Below, piece after piece: positions 27,941 to 35,845 of a stretch of 64,000 nt of DNA (its first letter is position 1; the number at the start of each line of letters is the position of its first letter). The notes below the pieces were generated by a model. It was not told the DNA's origin, did no database searches, and worked only from the letters and a program-made list of their open reading frames with translations. The position numbers and the translations under genes are program-made. The stretch comes from Legionella sp. PC1000 (GTDB lineage Bacteria; Pseudomonadota; Gammaproteobacteria; Legionellales; Legionellaceae). The stretch spans positions 2,326,001-2,390,000 of the forward strand of contig NZ_CP059400.1 in the NCBI RefSeq assembly GCF_014109805.1, in the 5' to 3' direction.

Positions 27941-28074
27941 AGAATAAAAATAAGATGACATTTTTCCTTCCTATAGTAGAATCTTAAAACAGTCGAAAAT
28001 GCAATTTCGACCATTGATATTAAATGCATTTCAATAAAAAATTGATTAATCTGGTACAACACATGAGGTGGCGT

Positions 28075-28569
28075 ATGACCAAGAAAAAACAGGAAGATGA
28101 TACCAATTATACTTTTTTACTCAGATGTATGGCAGCAATAACCGCTGCTGCAATAGTTACGGCAGGAGTTATTGCAGCAGTAACGTTAAAATCTGCTGCT
28201 GCAGCAATCACAGCTGCATTAGCTACGAACCCCCTGCTTGCATCGGCTTTTATTTTTACACCGATACTACCAATTGCACTCGTTGCTATCGGACTTGTTT
28301 TTGTATTACCTTTTTTATTTTCTTGCAACAATAATACCTATACTACTGTAAGAACCACCGCTGCACCTGGTTACAGTAGTTATAGCTTTTATTCTCCCCT
28401 TTATACAACCTCCGATCCTTATTATGACGGACACTATGATACTGGCACCACCGTATACGTAAATAATGATCACTCCCATGGACATCCTAGCTCCCAAGGA
28501 GCAGAACCTAGTCATGATGACGGTCATATGCATGAGCATGGCGGCAGTCATAGACATGGTCATTTTTAA
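28075..28569 (+). CDS. Small membrane protein with His-rich C-terminus
   Basis: 164 residues of unknown family. Two hydrophobic Ala/Ile/Val-rich helices (about 15-45 and 55-85) are followed by a Tyr/Ser/Thr-rich stretch and a tail rich in His and Asp (HSHGHPSSQG, HMHEHGGSHRHGHF). The tail looks able to bind divalent metal such as zinc or nickel. ATG 28075 is chosen because GAGGTGG lies just upstream; an in-frame start at 28024 has none. Orientation and localisation are inferred. Confidence 0.72.
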   Translation: MTKKKQEDDTNYTFLLRCMAAITAAAIVTAGVIAAVTLKSAAAAITAALATNPLLASAFIFTPILPIALVAIGLVFVLPFLFSCNNNTYTTVRTTAAPGYSSYSFYSPLYTTSDPYYDGHYDTGTTVYVNNDHSHGHPSSQGAEPSHDDGHMHEHGGSHRHGHF

Positions 28570-28760
28570 TAAACCTTCCCCCAATTTGGGGGAAACTGAA
28601 TCCCTAAAGCTCTTTGATTACATATACTTATTTCTTACAAAATTCATATCATTTTGATTAAAAAATCTTTTTAATTTAAATGTGCTATATTTAATCAAGT
28701 ATCTTTATTTTTTAACGAAGATAAAGACTTTATGGAAAAATGTACAAGGAGGATGCACAA

Positions 28761-29048
28761 ATGAAAAGAACACTACTCACAGCTTTACTCCTAACTGTCA
28801 CAACGGCAGCCTTAGCTGATAGCGTGATCGTAACAGAAACCAAATCCTGGAAAAGTGTCCCCATCACTGTAGATACAAGTGCTCATACTTATACTACCGT
28901 TGAAGGACCAGTTCCTACAGGTGATTTTTATTATACTTATCCTGGCTACCGTTGTTTAAAAGAGAAAAGGGATATAGCTGGAGTTGATGCACTGATATTC
29001 CATGCCGGTGTAGGTGGTGGCAGTGAGATTTATTGTTATCCAGAATAA
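28761..29048 (+). CDS. Small secreted protein of unknown function
   Basis: 95 residues with a clear signal peptide (MKRTLLTALLLTVTTAALA) cleaved near residue 19. The mature part is Thr/Tyr-rich with two Cys (RCLKEKR and IYCYPE) that could form a disulphide. AAGGAGG upstream of ATG 28761 fixes the start. No family is recognised. Confidence 0.72.
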   Translation: MKRTLLTALLLTVTTAALADSVIVTETKSWKSVPITVDTSAHTYTTVEGPVPTGDFYYTYPGYRCLKEKRDIAGVDALIFHAGVGGGSEIYCYPE

Positions 29049-29075
29049 CCTCAAAGATCACGCTGAATAATAGTG

Positions 29076-29108
29076 TAACCTGGGTTCCGCTTCGCTGCAC
29101 CCAGGTTA
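29076..29108. repeat. Short inverted repeat of the 'cctgggttccgc' family
   Basis: TAACCTGGGT and ACCCAGGTTA form a perfect 10-bp stem around TCCGCTTCGCTGC. The sequence matches arms of the repeat at 11318-11397. It lies between two convergent genes and may serve as a transcript end. Confidence 0.75.
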
Positions 29109-29124
29109 TAAATACAACGCCAAT

Positions 29125-29934
29125 TTATCCAAGATCTTTTTTATCTAATGAGCGAGCCAATTGCATTAATTTCTGTTTCGCGATAGCTTTTGCTTGTTTT
29201 CCCGTTGAATAATCAGGCTTGGCATTATCCTCAATATATTGAGCAAACAAAATAGTACGTGAACCTTTCTCTATCCAGCCAACAAACCATCCGAGTTGCT
29301 TGTCCATATTACGTGAACCATCTGCTTTGAATGGATTACCCGAGCCTGTTTTTCCATACAGTTTCCAACCCGATGGCAAATCCTCAACAAATAGAAGATC
29401 ATGAGTCATTTGCATGGAAAAATGGCTCACAGGCAGCGTGTTGTGAGTCAGTTTCGATAAAAACTCGACCTGTTCTTGCGGTGAAATCTGCAATGAGCTT
29501 GAAAGCCATGCACGAACTAATCCATTATTCATACCCTTGTCACCTGAAACATTCTGATTTCCATAATTAAGAACCTGCATATAATGCTTAAATTGTTCCA
29601 TTCCTAATTTTTGAGTGATCAGCTGACTGTACCAAACACAGCTGTGTTCTATCCAGCTGGTTGGATTATGCGGTTGCTTCCAAATGTCCAGCCAATCATT
29701 ATACCCCTCTTTGAAAGGCCATTCAGGATGAGTTTTATCAATCAAAATCCCCTTATCAAACCCCATCAAACTGATTGCAATTTTAAAAGTGGAGCAAGGC
29801 GAATGGCGCTCGGTACATCGCCCTTCTTGTTTAAGCACCACACCGCCCTCTTTAGCAATAAAACAATTATTATTTGCCAAAGCAATAGTGTTTACTGAAA
29901 GCGCAGTAATTAAAAAAACAACCCATTTTTTCAT
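29125..29934 (-). CDS. Class D (OXA) beta-lactamase, OXA-29-like
   Basis: Periplasmic serine beta-lactamase of 269 residues. A signal peptide (WVVFLITALSVNTIALA) is followed by the class D motifs: STFK with active Ser48, SxV as SCV at 98-100, YGN at 124-126 and KTGSG at 195. The length and ancestry fit the chromosomal OXA-29 type described in Fluoribacter/Legionella gormanii. ATG 29934 directly follows the ABC exporter stop; a longer start at 29994 would overlap it and lack the canonical signal. It is likely co-transcribed with the exporter. Confidence 0.92.
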   Translation of the reverse strand: MKKWVVFLITALSVNTIALANNNCFIAKEGGVVLKQEGRCTERHSPCSTFKIAISLMGFDKGILIDKTHPEWPFKEGYNDWLDIWKQPHNPTSWIEHSCVWYSQLITQKLGMEQFKHYMQVLNYGNQNVSGDKGMNNGLVRAWLSSSLQISPQEQVEFLSKLTHNTLPVSHFSMQMTHDLLFVEDLPSGWKLYGKTGSGNPFKADGSRNMDKQLGWFVGWIEKGSRTILFAQYIEDNAKPDYSTGKQAKAIAKQKLMQLARSLDKKDLG

Positions 29935-29935
29935 T

Positions 29936-31717
29936 TTATAAAACCATCCCATTGACTTGGCTGTCCCAAAGCATTTTGAAATAACTTTGTTCACTGTTTA
30001 CCAGTTCGTTAAAAGTACCTTCTTCAATAATCATCCCACCTTCCATTACTACAATTCTATCCATGTGCCGAATGGTAGACAATCGATGTGCGATTGCGAT
30101 GACCGTAGCATTATTTTGTTCTAACATGTCATTAATCGATTGTTGAATCTCTTGCTCAGAAAGTGTATCAAGACTTGAGGTTGCCTCATCAAGAATAACA
30201 ATTGATGCATTTTTTAAAAATGCACGTGCAATTGCAATGCGCTGGCGCTGACCTCCTGAAAGTTTCACCCCACGCTCGCCAACCAGTGTATTATATTTTT
30301 CAGGAAGAGATTCAATAAACTCATCGATATTTGCCATCGCAGCCGCGCGTTTAATCTCTGCAAGAGTCGCATTTTCTTTTGCATAACCAATATTCTCACC
30401 AATAGAACGATGGAAAAGCATAATATCCTGGGGAATAAGTGCTATTTGTTGACGCAAAGAATCCGAGGTAATCTCTAAAATGGGTTTATCATCAATTAAA
30501 ATTTGCCCTGAAGTAGGCCTGAAATTTTTTAACAGTAAGGAAACCAATGTCGATTTACCAGCACCCGAATGGCCAACCAGCCCAATTTTCTCACCAGGTT
30601 TGATAAGCAGATTAAGATTTTTAAATACAGCAGTTCCTGCATTATAAGCAAAGGAAAGCTGCTGGAATTCAATTTTACCCTGGGTAATCTGATATTCTTG
30701 TGCGTTGGGTTTATCCACCTCATCATGAGGCATCGATAAAATACTGAACGATGATTTGAAATCCCCCATTTCTTTTAAAAAATTACAAAGACTACTCATG
30801 AGCGTCCATAAATCAAAAGAAATGGTAATGGCTGTCAGCATAACAAACAGGAAATCCCCAGTAGAAATCTTCCCGTGGGTACGCAGGTAAATCATAAATA
30901 TAAAAACAGCAATCAACATGAACCAGTACAGTACTGATCCGATCATATTAAATTTAAAGTCATACCGATAAAGAGCAATTTGACGAGGCACAAAATCATC
31001 GGACATCAACTCATGAACACGCCGATGTTCAGCGCGTCGTTTAGCGAAATAAAACAGAGAAAAAATATTGGTAATATTATCCGAAAAACTGCCTATGACT
31101 TGATGTTTACTCTCAGCCATATGATTAGAGAGCTGATTCAGTTTGAGTGCCATAGGTAACATAATTGTCATAACGAGCACGCACCAGGCAAGCATGAAAC
31201 AAAACACACTGAAATTGACAATCAACAAAACAAAAACAGAAACAACAACCACACAAAAGTGCTTTCCTACAATGTGATGGATATTGGCAAAAACACTATC
31301 ATAACCATCTAAAAGGCCTTTTAATTTACTAATTACCGTACCACTGGGCGTATTTTGAAAATAGTTATAGGAATGATGTTGCACATAATTGTAAGCAGAT
31401 GACAATAATCTTTGCCGCGCATAAGGCTCCGCTTTCCACTCTGCAAAATCACTAATTCGCCAAACAACATCCAACACAATTTGTGCAGTAATAAATAATG
31501 CCATAGGGAACACTACCTGTTGATATGAAGTGATTGTTTCACTGGAAAACGCATCAACCAGTAGTTTAAAAGAGTAATTATTGGCAAAAATATAAAACGC
31601 AGTGAGCACTGGTGCCTGAAGCATTAAGACATACCACCAACGATAAGGCTTAATGACCTGCCACAAAAAATTCCACGCTGAATGAAATGGATATTTTAAA
31701 TCCGACGTGTTCATCAT
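29936..31717 (-). CDS. ABC-type exporter, fused permease and ATPase
   Basis: Half-transporter of about 593 residues. An N-terminal six-helix membrane domain (about 25-320) is followed by an ATPase with Walker A GHSGAGKST, Q-loop, signature LSGGQRQRIAIARAFL, Walker B IVILDEATSSLD and H-loop AIAHRLST. It is related to MsbA/multidrug-type exporters; the cargo is unknown. The start is uncertain: adjacent ATGs at 31717 and 31714 give a hydrophilic N-terminus, and a longer form from 31765 is possible. The OXA gene follows with a 1-bp gap. Confidence 0.88.
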   Translation of the reverse strand: MMNTSDLKYPFHSAWNFLWQVIKPYRWWYVLMLQAPVLTAFYIFANNYSFKLLVDAFSSETITSYQQVVFPMALFITAQIVLDVVWRISDFAEWKAEPYARQRLLSSAYNYVQHHSYNYFQNTPSGTVISKLKGLLDGYDSVFANIHHIVGKHFCVVVVSVFVLLIVNFSVFCFMLAWCVLVMTIMLPMALKLNQLSNHMAESKHQVIGSFSDNITNIFSLFYFAKRRAEHRRVHELMSDDFVPRQIALYRYDFKFNMIGSVLYWFMLIAVFIFMIYLRTHGKISTGDFLFVMLTAITISFDLWTLMSSLCNFLKEMGDFKSSFSILSMPHDEVDKPNAQEYQITQGKIEFQQLSFAYNAGTAVFKNLNLLIKPGEKIGLVGHSGAGKSTLVSLLLKNFRPTSGQILIDDKPILEITSDSLRQQIALIPQDIMLFHRSIGENIGYAKENATLAEIKRAAAMANIDEFIESLPEKYNTLVGERGVKLSGGQRQRIAIARAFLKNASIVILDEATSSLDTLSEQEIQQSINDMLEQNNATVIAIAHRLSTIRHMDRIVVMEGGMIIEEGTFNELVNSEQSYFKMLWDSQVNGMVL

Positions 31718-31881
31718 ATTGCTCAAAGTAAAAGGTCGATAAAGTATACCACAATAAGGCTGCAATATGCTTATTATTAACTCATTTATTATGAATAATT
31801 GAAAAATGAAAACCTTGTATTTACCACCTTAGAAGTTGTTATTTTCTAATGATGACGGTAGACTTACGACGTCAATCAAAA

Positions 31882-31958
31882 GTCCCGGTGGCACAGCTGG
31901 ATAGCGCAGCCCCCTCCTAAGGGGCAGGTCGGAGGTTCAAATCCTCTCCGGGACGCCA
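31882..31958 (+). tRNA. tRNA-Arg (anticodon CCT)
   Basis: 77-nt cloverleaf with a 7-bp acceptor stem (GTCCCGG / CCGGGAC), anticodon stem GCCCC/GGGGC, loop CTCCTAA with anticodon CCT, T-arm loop TTCAAAT and an encoded CCA end. It reads AGG codons. tRNA-Arg genes are frequent integration sites for genomic islands, and the DNA downstream has a clearly accessory character. A doubled ACAGGGTGCA motif lies about 50 bp past the 3' end. Confidence 0.95.
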
Positions 31959-32137
31959 GTAGACAAAGGATTTATGTAAAATACTCCCAATTTTTCTAGT
32001 TTACAGGGTGCATACAGGGTGCAAATTGAATGAATGTGCATAGCGTAAATTATAAAACTATATATGCTGATGTAAGAAGCAATAACCAAAATGGTTTATT
32101 GGCTTAGTGGTTTTAACTCAAAGGATTAGTAAGTTGT

Positions 32138-32576
32138 ATGTGTAAGTTTGGGTCAATTATTTTATTGTCATTCTACTTCCCTTCTTTTGCTTTTGACTGT
32201 CACCCAGAAATTAATCCTAATCTTCCACAATATATTGTTGGCTATGGAAGTTTAAATTGATGAGACCTCTAAAAAAAGAACAGATCCTTCTGCAGAAGAA
32301 AGTTTTCCCATTTTGGTAAAAGGATATAAAAGAATTTGGGGAGGACACAGTAATTTACCTGGAGTTAATGTGTTTATTATGGTTAAAAATTCTGATGAGT
32401 GCTGGCATGTTCTTATATTTTTCCACGATGAATTTCAAACCCTATATAATGGGCGGCATAGGTGTAGCTCGCAATAAAGCCAGTGATATATTTTGGCCGG
32501 CCGCGGTTCAGACAGAATTTGGCGATAAGGCCTGGCAAGCAGGTTTAGGTGCTCTATGGGCCTTACTGGTAAGCTG
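32138..32576 (+). pseudogene. Gamma-glutamylcyclotransferase-like remnant joined to an outer-membrane protein fragment
   Basis: Frame one from ATG 32138 gives a signal-like start and QYIVGYGSLN, the N-terminal hallmark (VGYGSL) of the gamma-glutamylcyclotransferase fold, then stops. A shifted frame continues with KRTDPSAEE, FPILVKGYKRIW and LPGVNVF, as in that family. From about 32430 another frame carries NFKPYIMGGIGVARNKASD and TEFGDKAWQAGLGA, resembling a beta-barrel outer-membrane protein strand. So two unrelated gene fragments were joined by a deletion and frame-shifted. No functional product is expected. Confidence 0.6.
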
Positions 32577-32608
32577 ATAAAGAAAGTAGAGCTATCTTTG
32601 ACTCTTCA

Positions 32609-33592
32609 CTATATATAACCAAGGAAACTGGGAAATGTATTTTTAATTTCAGGAGTATTCAACCAAATTCTTAATAAATGACGTACAGTATGGTTTTCTG
32701 GAAAATCAAAGGTTGTTCTGCCATGTAAAATTTCTTCATTATTGATAAAGATAAGACTTCCAGGCTCTAGTTTTGTTTCGAAAGCAATATTCTTTTGAAG
32801 GGAAATCGTGTCAAATAATTTCAGTGCCTCGATTTGTTGAGGAGTATAACGGGGAATATCTGGAAATTTGGTTTGAGCATCATCATAAAATGGCTGATGA
32901 TACTGGCATCTTAGTTGATCTTCGTACATGGCAAAAACAGGATTCAGATCATAGGGTAATGAGCCTTCTGGTTCATTGCCACGTCTGTCGGTATAAAAGG
33001 GTTGATATAATATATCCAGTAAATCTGGTCGGACCTTTTTTATTTCATCGTGTACAGCACGCGAACTGGACAGGATTGTATGTCCTCCAACATCAGCAGA
33101 TGCAAAACAATACATTCCAAGAATTGCACCAGCATCTGTATGCATGGGTAATGATTCTTTAACATAAGGTCCTCGTGAATTTGTTGCATTAAGTTTCATG
33201 CCTTCAATACTTTTCACGTCGAATATAATGTCCTGATTTCTGTTCTGTATCAGGGGCGCTCCTAAGGGTAAGCATAAAGAGATAAAAAAATCTTTTATTA
33301 TTTCTGGATCATATTTATCTTCAGAGGAAGGAAACCCTTTTAGAGTTATAAATCCTCTTTTATGAAGCAATGCATTCATGATTTCTTCATATAACGGATT
33401 GAGACCCTGAGATAGAAGTTGATTAACCCTGCCTTTATTTTCTGACGATAGAGAGTCTTGTTCCAGCACTGATAGAGCATTCAATACCAGGTCATGTTCT
33501 TTTTCAGATAGATAACGGATATAGGATACTCCATCATTGATTATGTCCTCGTTGTACCATTTTAGAGGATTGTTAACGCTCGCTTGATTCAT
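32609..33592 (-). CDS. TauD/TfdA-like Fe(II)/2-oxoglutarate oxygenase
   Basis: 327 residues of the clavaminate synthase-like superfamily. The iron ligands appear as HTDAG (His and Asp) and a distal His in LHGRTTFDF, and the 2-oxoglutarate Arg is in HLLRIW. RGPYVKESLPMHTD and YDLNPVFAMYED fit the arginine/asparagine beta-hydroxylase-like branch. The substrate is unknown. It stands alone near the tRNA end of the island and could be cargo of a lost biosynthetic set. Confidence 0.8.
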   Translation of the reverse strand: MNQASVNNPLKWYNEDIINDGVSYIRYLSEKEHDLVLNALSVLEQDSLSSENKGRVNQLLSQGLNPLYEEIMNALLHKRGFITLKGFPSSEDKYDPEIIKDFFISLCLPLGAPLIQNRNQDIIFDVKSIEGMKLNATNSRGPYVKESLPMHTDAGAILGMYCFASADVGGHTILSSSRAVHDEIKKVRPDLLDILYQPFYTDRRGNEPEGSLPYDLNPVFAMYEDQLRCQYHQPFYDDAQTKFPDIPRYTPQQIEALKLFDTISLQKNIAFETKLEPGSLIFINNEEILHGRTTFDFPENHTVRHLLRIWLNTPEIKNTFPSFLGYI

Positions 33593-33775
33593 GTTTTACC
33601 CTAATGTCGCCAAAAATAGTTAACTTTGTTTAGGTGATTTATATTATCTCAGAATATTTGTTAATTGAAAGACCAATGTGATTGTTTTGATAACTTATAA
33701 ATAAAATACATGCAATATTAATAAAATTTGAGCCTAAAATAATGGCAAGTTACGACTTAAGTCTTCTCTATCTTT

Positions 33776-34694
33776 ATGCGTAATAATCTGAAAAATGGCA
33801 GATTTAATAAGAACACAAATGAACTCGGTATTTCTATACAAAAAAATAATGAGATTATTTTCAAACCCGAATTAATTGCTAATATTGATAAGTCTAATAT
33901 TGCCGCCGTAATTAACCACATGAAGCATTTGAGTAAAAATAGTCTGTTAATGACTCATCATGCTAACAAAGCACTTGCAGAACAATTGCAACAGGCAAAT
34001 ATTCAATTTATTGATTATTCAGGAAATGCCTATATTAATGAGCCTCCAATATTTATCTTTATTAAAGGTGAATTATCGCAAAAAGTATCGTCGTATGATG
34101 AACTTGCCTTTGATCTTAATAGCGCCAATATAAAAATTATTTTTGCCCTATTAGCGATTAAGGGCGCAATCAATCTCACATATCGAGAGATTGCTAAAAT
34201 GAGTGATGTAGCACTTGGAAGTATTAATAAAACTTTTCTTATGCTCCAAAAATATAATTACCTCATCATAAAACAAAATGGTGCTGAGTAAATGATGTAT
34301 CGCCTACGCAGGAAAATTACGTCCTAAATTAATTCTAGGGAAATTTTCTACCGATTTAATTAATGAGTTAAAAGAAGTAAAACCCTCGGAATTTAATTTC
34401 CTGTGGGGAAGTGAAATTGCAGCAAGCCATTTAACCCGCTATTTAAAACCTGAGCTCATCACCTTATATGCAGACAATGATTTGCCCCAATTACAATTAA
34501 AATTTCGACTTAAGAAAAATACTCATGGCAATATTGAGCTATTAAAAAAATTTTGGGCCTTCGACACTGAAGACTCCTCTACTATTGTGCCCCACATTCT
34601 AGTATATGCGGATTTATTAAATTCTTTTGATGAAAAAAATCAAGAAACAGCGAGCCTTATTTATGAGCAATACATTAAAAAACAAATGGAATAA
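33776..34694 (+). pseudogene. AbiEi-like type IV antitoxin, frameshifted
   Basis: The first 171 codons contain a helical N-terminus, YSGNAYINEPPIF and a winged-helix region (TYREIAKMSDVALGSINKTF). That order is typical of AbiEi-family transcriptional antitoxins. The frame stops at 34291, but the family C-terminus continues in another frame with AGKLRPKLILGKF, FLWGSEIAASHLTRYL, PELITLYAD and VYADLL. A small insertion near 34295-34305 explains the break. The gene is therefore probably inactive. The partner toxin follows and is also broken. Confidence 0.65.
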
Positions 34695-34709
34695 TTTTTT
34701 TCTCTAGGA

Positions 34710-35330
34710 TATTGAGTTATTTAAACCCATAAATGAAGTGACCAGTTCCAATAACTGTGCTTATTTTTTAATTGGCGCTAAAGCACGGGACATACTTCTC
34801 GAATACTTTTGGTAAAACGCAGCGCAACGAGCAACCTTAGATACTGATATGGCTATTTGCTGCAAAAACTGGAATGAGTTTTATAAAATCAAGAATGCTT
34901 TTATTCATACTGCGGATTTCGTCGCGGACAATAAATATGAACATCGAGTGGTGTCTTCTAAATTTGGTTATTTAGATATCCTACCCTTCGGGATATAAAA
35001 GAAGAAAATCCAAATTTAAAATGGCCACCTGAATATGATATTGAATTTAGTTTAATTGGATTTGATGATGCTTATAACAGTGCAATTGAAATCGATATTG
35101 ATAAAGTGGCAGTTAAAGTAGCCTCGCCATTGGGCTTGGTACTACTCAAGCTGTTTGCCTGGATATCCAGACAAGCAAAGAAAGATGCCAGTGATTTTAT
35201 CAACATTGCTTCTAACTACTTGGACTTTGATAATCAGGATAGGCTTGATATAGAACATGGAGATCTTCTAAAAATTCCAATGGTGAACAAATTTGTTTTA
35301 CTCGCAAAGGACAAGAGCCTTTTATCATAG
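34710..35330 (+). pseudogene. AbiEii-like nucleotidyltransferase toxin remnant, multiple frameshifts
   Basis: Three frames in succession give a coherent nucleotidyltransferase: FLIGAKARDILLE, then (A)TLDTDMAI with a TxDxD catalytic triad, FGYLDILPFG, then WPPEYDIEFSLIGFDDA, VASPLGLVLLKLFAW and KKDASDFINIA. This order is found in AbiEii-type partners of AbiEi. At least two frameshifts (near 34812 and 34998) destroy it. Placement right after the AbiEi-like remnant supports a dead toxin-antitoxin module. Confidence 0.6.
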
Positions 35331-35463
35331 CTAAAGTTGACACTCCAACAGAAGCTCAACTTAAAGAGACAAAGCATGGAAAACGTGCTCAAGCAATTAA
35401 TAAACTGAAAGAACGCCATGTTGCTACTATTAAGTCTTTAGCAGCAACGAGCAGAAGTACATA
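35275..35463 (+). pseudogene. Possible Phd-like antitoxin fragment and gene-poor stretch
   Basis: In a frame different from the preceding remnant, GEQICFTRKGQEPFIIAKV resembles the core strand of Phd/YefM antitoxins (GE.I.ITR.G.P...), followed by a Lys-rich tail to a TAG at 35463. No start region is seen. From there to 35845 I see no gene; only short decayed reading frames. Low confidence. Confidence 0.3.
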
Positions 35464-35845
35464 GTGCATAGTCTTGATCGCATATAATGGGAGTTTCAGA
35501 AGCCTGCGCATGCTTCTGATGAATCAAGAAAAAGTGAAGTCATGACAATTGAAGTAAGTGTAGAAATGAAAATAGCTCAAGCGTTGTCATTACAGAGGCA
35601 GCAGGATTGTCGGTGCCCATCTGGTACTTAAGATTCTTCAAGAAGAACATACTGTACTTTACCACATGACCAGGATTCCTACGAATATTCAAAGTGTCCC
35701 GCTAAACGATAATGCAAAGAGATTTTTGAAAAAATCTCATCTGGAGATATTGCTTGGATGGTCCAATCCGCATCTCCATGCCCAATAAACGCTCAAAAAA
35801 TATCTACTATACTTATTTATATACTATGCATATACAGAGAGTGTT

